This document shows positions 1 to 5,458 of a stretch of 7,230 nt of DNA, one piece after another. Each line of letters opens with the position of its first letter. Within the stretch, counting starts at the first letter, position 1. The notes beneath the pieces were generated by a model. That model had not been told where the DNA came from. It ran no database searches and saw nothing but the letters and a program-made list of their open reading frames with translations. Source of the stretch: Endomicrobiia bacterium (GTDB lineage: Bacteria > Elusimicrobiota > Endomicrobiia > Endomicrobiales > Endomicrobiaceae); the NCBI GenBank assembly GCA_009782015.1, contig WQUP01000034.1, forward strand, positions 1 to 7,230. The letters are read 5' to 3'. The position numbers and the translations under genes are program-made.

Positions 1-2
1 GC

Positions 3-605
3 TTTGACGAAACGTTGCAAACGCTGAAAAACCTCGGCATAGACTACGCCGGCTACGGCGATTACATTTTGAAAGAAATCAACGGCGTCAAAACAGGGGT
101 GTTGTCTTATTCGCAGGTTTCGCGCGGCGCGGCTTCAAAAGATGAAATCAAAGCGGCTATAAACAATTTAAAAGAACTCGGCGCGGACGCGGTAATAGTC
201 TGCCAGCATAACGGCGTCGAAGGCTCGTATTATCCGTCGGAAAGCCAAAAAGAACTTGCGCATTTTATCATAGACAGCGGAGCCGACATTTACGTCGGAC
301 ATCATCCGCATACGCTGCAGGGCATAGAACTTTACAACGGCAAATATATATTGTATTCGCTTGGCAATTTTATTTTCGGCGGCAATTCCGGCCCGAAAGA
401 CACCGACGCGCTGATAGCTCAGATACGTATAGAAATCGACGGCGAAAAAAAGGAGATAGCGCTGAAACTCATTCCCGTGTCGATATCTTCGTCAAAAGAA
501 AGAAACGACTACCGCCCGTCAATTCTTGACGGCGATGAGAAAAAAAGAGTGTTGGATAAGATAAACAAGATAAGCAAAGATTTGAAATTCGAGTATAAGG
601 AATGA
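3..605 (+). CDS. CapA/PgsA-family metallophosphatase-like protein, 3' part only
   Basis: This is the C-terminal 200 residues of a CapA-like protein (PGA_cap family, calcineurin-like metallophosphoesterase fold), the family linked to poly-gamma-glutamate capsule synthesis and envelope polymers. The frame is open to the left edge, so the start is missing; the TTG at 15 is an internal codon, not a credible start. Family signatures are clear: HNGVE at 207-221 (usually HWGxE, so Trp is Asn here), GHHPH at 297-311 with the metal-binding histidines, and YSLGNF at 354-371. The first residues, up to LGIDYAGYG, match the segment after the N-terminal metal-binding part, which must lie outside the window. 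The gene stops with TGA at 603-605, two bases of which already belong to the long palindrome that follows. The family assignment is secure. The substrate is unknown, and many CapA homologues occur in genomes with no capsule operon. Confidence 0.9.
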   Translation, partial: FDETLQTLKNLGIDYAGYGDYILKEINGVKTGVLSYSQVSRGAASKDEIKAAINNLKELGADAVIVCQHNGVEGSYYPSESQKELAHFIIDSGADIYVGHHPHTLQGIELYNGKYILYSLGNFIFGGNSGPKDTDALIAQIRIEIDGEKKEIALKLIPVSISSSKERNDYRPSILDGDEKKRVLDKINKISKDLKFEYKE

Positions 606-704
606 GGCAAGGATGCGAAGATGCGAGGATGCGTGGCAACGACGAAACGGTATTATTTTACCCTGTCGTTACTATGCATCCTCGCATCTTCGCATCCTCG
701 CCTC
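604..704. repeat. Long palindrome A between convergent genes, 8-base units
   Basis: Two 40-base arms (604-643 and 665-704) are inverted copies, with 36 Watson-Crick pairs, two G-T pairs and two A-C mismatches, around a 21-base loop (644-664). A 23-base core (610-632) pairs perfectly. Each arm contains tandem 8-base units of the form ARGATGCG (AGGATGCG, AAGATGCG, AGGATGCG). The element fits exactly between the TGA of the CapA-like gene and the TAG (complement) of the M23 gene, overlapping both by one or two bases. A short T-rich run (TATTTTGTT) follows the right arm, so it could end rightward transcription. No good T-run follows in the leftward direction. It may be a bidirectional transcript-end structure or a copy of a dispersed repeat. 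Confidence 0.85.
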
Positions 705-1918
705 TATTTTGTTAACGGCAGTTCGGCAAAAATTGTATCTTTGAAGGCATTGAAAGCTTCTTTATCTTTGCCTTTAAGCTCTGTATTCGGCGGCGTTTTC
801 ATGTTTAAAAAGTTAAAAAACGAGCCGTTTCTGGCTATTCTGAAATCTAAATGCGGTCCTGTGGAAAGACCTGTGCTTCCGACGTAGCCTATCACTTGCC
901 CCTGGCTTACGCGAACGCCTTTTCTTATTCCTCTTCCATACTTTGAAAGATGTCCGTAATGCGTTTCATATCCGTTTGAGTTTTTTACTATTCCAAAATT
1001 TCCGTCCCCGCCGCTGTACGCCGACTTTATAACCGTTCCGTCTCCTATAGCAGATACCGGAGTGCCTGCCGGAGCGACGTAGTCTATGCCTAAATGAGGC
1101 CTGGCTATTTTCAATATCGGATGCATTCTGCTTGCGCTGAAGTAGGAGCTTATCCTGCTGAACTGCAAAGGGGCCTTTAAAAACGCGCTTTTTACGGACT
1201 TGCCGTTTTCGTCAAAATATCCCGATTTGCCGTCGGGCGTTTTAAAAAGAACGGCATTAAATATTTTAGCGCCGGATCCGTATTGCGCGGCAATAATTCT
1301 TGCAGATAGTTTTGAATCCTTTTTGCTCACTGTTTCAATTTCATAAATAACTTTAAAAGTATCGCCTTTTCTGGTGTCGGTAAGAAAATCCATCTGCCAT
1401 GCGAATATGTCGGCAAAAGAGAGTATTATATCGGCAGGTATGCCCGCTGCCGACATCGACTCCCAAAGAGAACTTTCTATCGTTCCTGACTTTTTGAATG
1501 TCTCTGAGGAAACGGCAAGGCTTTTTTTCTGCGAAACAACGGCGCCGTCAGAAGATTTTGACAGCGAATAAAAATCTTTTCCGGACGGATAATACCAAAA
1601 CTTCGACCATTCGCGCGTAGAACTCGAATAGAGCACCTCGTAAAAATCTCCGGGCATGCTGCGGTTTATGTTTACGTTTTTCTTGAGCGCTTTTAAAATA
1701 TCCGACGTATCTTTGTTAGAAAGCCGCGTATTTTTAAAAGTCGCAGAGAACTTATCGCCTTCTTTTATAACGACTTTTTCTATATCAAGCTCGTACTGCG
1801 GCGGCATAGGAACGTATTCAAGCCTCGATATTTTTGCGCGCAGGATGAAAAAAAACGCCGAAAATATAACCGCTAAAATTAAAACATCGATAATGATTCT
1901 CATGAGGGTTTTTTTCAT
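704..1918 (-). CDS. M23-family peptidoglycan metallopeptidase, Csd3/MepM-like
   Basis: A 404-residue membrane-anchored murein hydrolase, expected to cut peptide cross-links in peptidoglycan from the periplasmic side. Residues 1-6 are basic and about 7-27 form one hydrophobic segment (signal anchor). Residues about 40-230 resemble the N-terminal regulatory domains of Csd3/MepM/ShyA-type enzymes, including the stretch IFAWQMDF followed by RKGDTFKVIYE (about 171-193). The C-terminal Peptidase_M23 (LytM) domain spans about 255-372. Zinc motif one is HLGID (H275, D279), the central motif is HYGHL (H320, H323), and the final motif is GPHLDF (H356, D358). The usual second motif is HxH, so the third zinc ligand is Asp instead of His. 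I believe HLD forms occur in other M23 lineages, so activity is not excluded. No Shine-Dalgarno precedes the ATG; the promoter at 1930-1958 would give a nearly leaderless mRNA. A start at Met6 is possible. The gene converges with the CapA-like gene and diverges from the DUF1015 gene. Confidence 0.93.
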   Translation of the reverse strand: MKKTLMRIIIDVLILAVIFSAFFFILRAKISRLEYVPMPPQYELDIEKVVIKEGDKFSATFKNTRLSNKDTSDILKALKKNVNINRSMPGDFYEVLYSSSTREWSKFWYYPSGKDFYSLSKSSDGAVVSQKKSLAVSSETFKKSGTIESSLWESMSAAGIPADIILSFADIFAWQMDFLTDTRKGDTFKVIYEIETVSKKDSKLSARIIAAQYGSGAKIFNAVLFKTPDGKSGYFDENGKSVKSAFLKAPLQFSRISSYFSASRMHPILKIARPHLGIDYVAPAGTPVSAIGDGTVIKSAYSGGDGNFGIVKNSNGYETHYGHLSKYGRGIRKGVRVSQGQVIGYVGSTGLSTGPHLDFRIARNGSFFNFLNMKTPPNTELKGKDKEAFNAFKDTIFAELPLTK

Positions 1919-1929
1919 AATATGCAGGG

Positions 1930-1958
1930 ATTTTACTAGATTTTACCGGCTTTGACAA
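1930..1958 (-). promoter_or_regulatory. Sigma-70-type promoter of the M23 gene, near-leaderless
   Basis: Read on the minus strand, TTGTCA (1958-1953, five of six matches to TTGACA) is followed after exactly 17 bases by TAAAAT (1935-1930, five of six matches to TATAAT). Transcription would start near 1923, only about five bases before the ATG at 1918. This fits the absence of a Shine-Dalgarno there. The prediction is by eye from consensus. A second TAAAAT lies 14 bases further upstream (1944-1949 on the plus strand), so the exact -10 is uncertain. Confidence 0.55.
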
Positions 1959-1959
1959 T

Positions 1960-2063
1960 AACGGCGGAAGTTGGGAAGCTGAGAAGTTGAGCAGCTGAGC
2001 AACAGCAAAGCCTTTGTCTTTGCCCAACTTCTCAACCTCCCAGCTCTCTCAACTTCCGCCGTT
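1960..2063. repeat. Long palindrome B of AAGYTGRG units, between divergent promoters
   Basis: An imperfect palindrome of about 104 bases. The outer arms AACGGCGGAAGTTG (1960-1973) and their inverted copy (2050-2063) pair perfectly. The inner arms continue to GAGCAA on the left and TTGCCC on the right, with about 33 of 40 aligned positions matching and one gap. The left arm reads as 8-base units: AAGTTGGG, AAGCTGAG, AAGTTGAG, CAGCTGAG. The central part (CAGCAAAG / CTTTGTCTTTG) can form a smaller stem. The element separates the M23 promoter from the DUF1015 promoter. Its left arm shares 22 identical bases with palindrome C (1972-1993 and 3356-3377) and 21 with the complement of palindrome D (1971-1991 and 3966-3986). 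Confidence 0.85.
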
Positions 2064-2066
2064 TCG

Positions 2067-2095
2067 TTGCGCGCGCCCTGTTTTTATGGTAAAAT
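2067..2095 (+). promoter_or_regulatory. Extended -10 promoter of the DUF1015 gene
   Basis: TGGTAAAAT at 2087-2095 is an extended -10 (TG, one base, then TAAAAT). TTGCGC at 2067-2072 lies 17 bases upstream as a weak -35 (three of six). Transcription would start near 2102, giving a leader of about 26 bases that contains the strong Shine-Dalgarno GCGGAGGA (2113-2120). This arrangement supports the start at 2128 over an upstream in-frame ATG at 2014, which would put both the palindrome and this promoter inside the coding region. Confidence 0.5.
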
Positions 2096-2127
2096 CGTTG
2101 CCATTAATTAATGCGGAGGAATTTTTT

Positions 2128-3342
2128 ATGCCGGAAATAAAACCGTTTAACGCAGTAAGATACTCGAAGAGCAACATAACAGATTTTATATGTCCGCCGT
2201 ACGACGTAATAAGCGCGGAGGATAAAGAGAAACTAAAAAAACTGTCGGATTACAATATAGTAAATATAGAGCTTCCCGACGCATCCGGAAAACAGAACAA
2301 ATACCGTCATGCTGCGGCGTTGTTTAAGAACTGGCTGCAACAAGGCGTTCTTGAGCGCGGCGAAAAACCGTCTTTCTACTTTTACGAGCAGTTCTTTGAA
2401 GATAAGGGCGTGGCTATGACCAGAAGAGGTTTTTTTGCGGCGCTGAAACTTGAAAATCCGCACTCGGGAAAAGGCGCTGTAAAACCTCACGAGAAAACGC
2501 TTGCAAAACCCAAAGCCGACAGGCTCAGCCTTTTAAAAGCCGTAAAGGCGAATGTCAGCCCGATTTTCGGCCTTTTCGACGACAATAATCTTGCCGGAGT
2601 AAAGTTATGCAAAAATATAGCCAAGCGCGCTCCGCAGGCGACTGCGAAAGATAAAGACGGTTTTCATAAACTCTGGGTTGTTTCCGATGAAGAAACGACG
2701 GACGAAATCGTAAAACTTTTGTCGGACAAAAAAATGTTTATCGCCGACGGACACCACAGATACGAGACGGCGTGGAATTACAGCCTGGAAATGAAAGCTA
2801 AAGATAAAAAGTATTCTGCCGGCAAAGATTATAACTACGTGATGGCGTTCCTGTGCCCGATGGAAGATCCCGGAATTTCGATATGGCCTACGCACAGAGT
2901 GATATCCGAGCCTAAAGATCTTGAGGAAAGAATAGCAAAGTATTTTGACGTTCATCCCGCAAAAGATTTCGAGAAGCTCTCAAAAAAAGAAATACAGCCG
3001 ATGATGGTTTATAAAGACGGAAAATACAGAACGCTTACAATCAAAAGCGAAAGCATACTCAAAAAAGCCATGCCTGACAAATGCAAAGCTTACAGAAATT
3101 TGGCGGTAAGCGCGCTGCACTATGTGCTGATTCCGTCAATTGACGCGCAGGAGTTTACTTACGTGAAAAAAGACACCGAAGCCGTTGCTCTTGCGAAAAA
3201 AACAAACACAATAGCCGTGATAGTTCCGGCAACGCCGGTCGAAGCGCTGAAAGCCATAAGCTTGAGCAATCAGATGATGCCGCAGAAATCGACGTATTTC
3301 TATCCCAAACTTGCCAGCGGAATAGTGATGAGGACAGTATAG
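2128..3342 (+). CDS. DUF1015 family protein, function unknown
   Basis: A 404-residue soluble protein of the DUF1015 family, which is widespread in bacteria and some archaea and is sometimes loosely labelled SpoIIE-like phosphatase without real support. Family landmarks occur in the expected order: PF and CPPYDV near the N-terminus (residues 6-7 and 22-27), PHEKT (120-124), SPIFGLF (144-150), ADGHHRYETA (206-215), and a C-terminal MPQKSTYFYPKL (384-395). Length matches the family. The DGHHR box resembles the DGxHR / GxxR box of ParB- and sulfiredoxin-type domains, which bind or hydrolyse nucleotides; this is my inference from the motif only. The start is chosen because GCGGAGGA lies 7 bases before ATG 2128 and because the protein's conserved part begins at MPEIKPF. 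The upstream in-frame codons from 2014 merely translate palindrome B. The stop TAG overlaps the first base of palindrome C. Confidence 0.92.
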   Translation: MPEIKPFNAVRYSKSNITDFICPPYDVISAEDKEKLKKLSDYNIVNIELPDASGKQNKYRHAAALFKNWLQQGVLERGEKPSFYFYEQFFEDKGVAMTRRGFFAALKLENPHSGKGAVKPHEKTLAKPKADRLSLLKAVKANVSPIFGLFDDNNLAGVKLCKNIAKRAPQATAKDKDGFHKLWVVSDEETTDEIVKLLSDKKMFIADGHHRYETAWNYSLEMKAKDKKYSAGKDYNYVMAFLCPMEDPGISIWPTHRVISEPKDLEERIAKYFDVHPAKDFEKLSKKEIQPMMVYKDGKYRTLTIKSESILKKAMPDKCKAYRNLAVSALHYVLIPSIDAQEFTYVKKDTEAVALAKKTNTIAVIVPATPVEALKAISLSNQMMPQKSTYFYPKLASGIVMRTV

Positions 3343-3438
3343 AAGCTGGGAGAGCTGGGAAGCTGAGAAGTTGAGCAAAAACAAAAACTTTTGCTTTTGC
3401 CGTTGCCCAACTTCTCAGCTTCTCAACCTCTCAACTTC
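3342..3438. repeat. Long palindrome C of AAGYTGRG units
   Basis: Left arm 3342-3378 and right arm 3403-3438 are inverted copies with five mismatches and one gap; a 15-base block pairs perfectly. The 24-base centre contains A-rich and T-rich tracts (CAAAAAC, CTTTTGCTTTTGC) that can extend the stem or form an alternative small one. The left arm reads as units AAGCTGGG, AGAGCTGGG, AAGCTGAG, AAGTTGAG, then CAA. It starts on the last base of the DUF1015 stop codon and ends one base before the Shine-Dalgarno AAGGTG of the next gene, so it fills the whole intergenic gap. No T-run follows the right arm, so a simple intrinsic terminator is unlikely. Processing, mRNA stability or control of ribosome access are alternatives. 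Confidence 0.85.
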
Positions 3439-3447
3439 AAGGTGTTT

Positions 3448-3924
3448 ATGAATTTACTAATCGATATATTTTTAGTCGCAAGCATAGCCGCGATCGCGTA
3501 TCTCGGCTGGAAAGCCGGACTTACGAGAAGCTTTTTTGCCGTTCTCGCCGGGTTTCTCGCCATGTTTGCCGCGCATAAGTATCCTTACCATGACGGCATA
3601 AATATCTATTTGGTCTTTGTGATAACTGCGCTTTTTGTTATGATGGCCGGCGGCTTTACGTTAAGAATCGTACACTTTTTTTACATGAACATAGTCGACA
3701 AGGCCGGCGGCGCGGCTTTAAGCGTGCTGGTATGGCTTGTTGTATCGGTAAATATTGTCGTGCCGACGCTTACGCACGGCACGCACGCGTTGGACGGCTC
3801 AACGCACACATTGTATAAAACCATTTCAGATACGATGCAAAGAAATATTCCGCTTTTTAGGGATTATGTCCCAGCTTCGCTTGAGACTAAAGCGCTTGAA
3901 AGACAGAGAAAGACAGAAGTTTAG
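3448..3924 (+). CDS. CvpA-like integral membrane protein
   Basis: A 158-residue protein with about four hydrophobic segments (roughly residues 3-19, 28-43, 52-78 and 87-107) and a hydrophilic C-terminal tail ending in a charged stretch (ETKALERQRKTEV). The first segment followed by GWKAGLTRSFFAVLAGF, and the later DKAGGAALSVLVWL, match the pattern of the CvpA (colicin V production) family of inner-membrane proteins. In that family the name comes from an E. coli phenotype, and the biochemical role is poorly known. The start ATG 3448 follows AAGGTG (3439-3444) closely. An in-frame ATG at 3391 would only translate the right arm of palindrome C and is rejected. Downstream, the stop TAG lies inside palindrome D. 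Family assignment rests on topology and the glycine-rich helix patterns rather than on catalytic residues, so confidence is moderate. Confidence 0.75.
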   Translation: MNLLIDIFLVASIAAIAYLGWKAGLTRSFFAVLAGFLAMFAAHKYPYHDGINIYLVFVITALFVMMAGGFTLRIVHFFYMNIVDKAGGAALSVLVWLVVSVNIVVPTLTHGTHALDGSTHTLYKTISDTMQRNIPLFRDYVPASLETKALERQRKTEV

Positions 3925-4002
3925 AAGCCGGGAAGTTGAGAAGCTGAGCAACGACTTTGTTTTTACTCAACTTCTCAGCTTCCCAACTTCCCAGCTTCTA
4001 AA
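3920..4002. repeat. Long palindrome D of AAGYTGRG units, upstream of hisG
   Basis: Arms 3920-3948 and 3974-4002 are inverted copies matching at 27 of 29 positions around a 25-base loop. Left-arm units are AAGCCGGG, AAGTTGAG, AAGCTGAG, then CAA. The stop codon TAG of the CvpA-like gene (3922-3924) lies inside the outer stem. The right arm ends three bases before the hisG Shine-Dalgarno AAGGGAG (4006-4012). No T-run follows, so read-through into hisG is plausible. A folded stem here would sit directly in front of the hisG ribosome binding site. Confidence 0.87.
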
Positions 4003-4017
4003 CATAAGGGAGACAAA

Positions 4018-4890
4018 ATGAAAAAGTTAAGACTTGGATTTCCGAAAGGCAGCCTTCAGGATTCTACGGCCGAGCTGTTTAAAAAAGCAGGCATAAGAAT
4101 AAACATTTCGTCAAGATCGTACTTTCCTTCGTGCGATGACGAAGATATAGAAATAATGCTCGTGCGTTCGCAGGAGATGGCAAAATACGTGCAGGACGGC
4201 TTCTTTGACTGCGGGCTTACGGGTTACGACTGGATATGCGAAAGCGGCGCGAAAGTGAAAGAGGTATGCGAACTTCAGTACGCAAAGTCAGGCTTCAGGC
4301 CGGTCAGATGGGTTTTGTGTGTGCCGGAAGCTTCGAAAGTAAAGTCCATAAAAGATTTGCAGGGAAAAAGAGTTGCGACGGAACTTGTAAACTTCACAAA
4401 AAAATACTTTGCCAAAAACAAAGTCAAAGCCGACATAGAGTTTTCATGGGGCGCGACCGAAGCAAAAGCCGGCAGCCTGGTCGATGCAATCGTCGAACTT
4501 ACGGAAACAGGTTCTTCGCTCAGGGCAAATAAGCTCAGAATCGTCGAAGAACTTCTGACTTCCACAACAAGATTTATCGCCAATGACAAAGCTTTAAACG
4601 ATAAGTGGAAAAGAGAAAAAATAGAAAACATGGCAATGCTTTTGAAAGGCGCTTTGGCAGCCGAGGGAATGGTAGGCCTTAAGATGAACGTCCCGTGCAA
4701 AGCGTTGGATAAAGTGATAGAGGTCCTTCCGGCTTTAAAGAAGCCGACTATTTCACAGTTGAGCGACGAAAACTGGGTGGCGCTTGAAGTGATTATGGAA
4801 GAAAACGTCGTTAAAAAGATTATCCCGGCATTGAAACGCGCCGGAGCCGAAGGGATAATCGAATATCCGCTGAATAAAATAATTTATTGA
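4018..4890 (+). CDS. hisG: ATP phosphoribosyltransferase, long form (HisG)
   Basis: Catalyses the first committed step of histidine synthesis in the cytoplasm, joining ATP and PRPP to give phosphoribosyl-ATP. The 290-residue length is that of the long, self-regulated form, so no HisZ partner is needed. Visible features are PKGSL (residues 9-13), LTGYD (67-71), the PRPP-binding stretch with ELTETGSSL (160-168) preceded by [10 protein letters not shown] (145-154), and the C-terminal ACT-like regulatory domain (about 215-288) with [12 protein letters not shown], then [13 protein letters not shown]. The regulatory domain implies feedback inhibition by histidine, as known for the family. ATG 4018 is preceded by a clear Shine-Dalgarno AAGGGAG (4006-4012). 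No other his gene is in the window, so hisG is not part of a compact his operon here. It is followed after six bases by the lipoprotein gene. Confidence 0.97.
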   Translation: MKKLRLGFPKGSLQDSTAELFKKAGIRINISSRSYFPSCDDEDIEIMLVRSQEMAKYVQDGFFDCGLTGYDWICESGAKVKEVCELQYAKSGFRPVRWVLCVPEASKVKSIKDLQGKRVATELVNFTKKYFAKNKVKADIEFSWGATEAKAGSLVDAIVELTETGSSLRANKLRIVEELLTSTTRFIANDKALNDKWKREKIENMAMLLKGALAAEGMVGLKMNVPCKALDKVIEVLPALKKPTISQLSDENWVALEVIMEENVVKKIIPALKRAGAEGIIEYPLNKIIY

Positions 4891-4896
4891 TGAAAT

Positions 4897-5433
4897 ATGA
4901 ACACGTTGAAGCGGAAAATTTTAATTTTGCTGCCGTTTGTATTATTCTTCAGCTTTGTTTCTTGTAAATCTGAAACAGTTTCTTACGTTTCTTATACTGC
5001 AGATGACGACGTCAAATTTGACATTCCGTCATCATGGAAAGACAGTTCGCAGGATGAAGATTCGCCGTATGACCGTATGTTTATCTCCAAAGGCGATTTA
5101 GCATCCGCGGGAATATCGGTTTATTACAAAGATTCGGAAGAAAAACGTTCAAATGCCGAATTTTTTAAAAATCAAGTTGATGAAATGATGTCCGGTCAAA
5201 AGCCTAAAGTTATATCGGAACAAAAAGTCAGGGAATTGCAGGATAAAACAATTACCGATGTTGCTTATTCGGGTATTTCGGGAGCTTCAAAATTCTACTT
5301 TATTTTTTCTTTGGTGGAGTTTAAAGGCCGCGATGACATCTTCGCAATCTGGGTGCAAGTGAGCAAGCCTGTTGTGTTTAAGAAATACAAGCCGATTCTT
5401 GAGAAAATAGTAAATTCATCGGCTCTCGTTTAA
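4897..5433 (+). CDS. Putative lipoprotein, PsbP-like domain possible
   Basis: A 178-residue protein with a typical export signal: basic start (MNTLKRK), a hydrophobic core about 8-22, and Cys23 in FVSC, a slightly atypical lipobox (Phe rather than Leu at -3). After cleavage a mature lipoprotein of about 156 residues would be anchored to a membrane. The mature part contains [12 protein letters not shown] (about 37-48), then alternating strands and a long helix ([13 protein letters not shown]), and ends in a helix [14 protein letters not shown]. The pattern 'F-x-I-P-x-x-W' early and a 'F...I..S' helix at the end is typical of small PsbP/Mog1-like domain proteins that I cannot assign to a function. 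No Shine-Dalgarno precedes ATG 4897; the hisG stop is only six bases upstream, so translational coupling is likely. No partner is evident from context. Confidence 0.8.
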   Translation: MNTLKRKILILLPFVLFFSFVSCKSETVSYVSYTADDDVKFDIPSSWKDSSQDEDSPYDRMFISKGDLASAGISVYYKDSEEKRSNAEFFKNQVDEMMSGQKPKVISEQKVRELQDKTITDVAYSGISGASKFYFIFSLVEFKGRDDIFAIWVQVSKPVVFKKYKPILEKIVNSSALV

Positions 5434-5458
5434 AAATTACTCGGCAAAAGGGAATAAA

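Noticed and set aside
604..704. Palindrome A as a MITE or insertion-sequence remnant
   Set aside because: No target-site duplication is visible and the arms are tandem units rather than typical terminal repeats; a mobile origin cannot be excluded but is not shown.
621..887. Plus-strand open frame of 88 codons across palindrome A and the end of the M23 gene
   Set aside because: It starts inside the palindrome, is antisense to the well-supported M23 coding region, and has no ribosome binding site or recognisable motif.
1818..2027. Minus-strand open frame of 69 codons overlapping the M23 start
   Set aside because: It begins in palindrome B, translates repeat units, and overlaps the real M23 start in another frame.
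3342..4002. Palindromes C and D as ordinary intrinsic terminators
   Set aside because: Neither right arm is followed by a T-run, the stems are long and interrupted, and the downstream genes have no visible separate promoter.
1960..4002. A CRISPR array, suggested by repeated 20-base blocks
   Set aside because: The blocks are tandem 8-base units arranged as inverted arms in separate intergenic gaps, without regular spacers or cas genes.
3755..4021. Plus-strand open frame overlapping the CvpA-like gene and reaching the hisG start
   Set aside because: It lies in a different frame within the CvpA-like gene and then translates palindrome D; no motif supports it.
4018..5433. A histidine operon beginning with hisG
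   Set aside because: The next genes are a putative lipoprotein and gltX; no other his gene is present.
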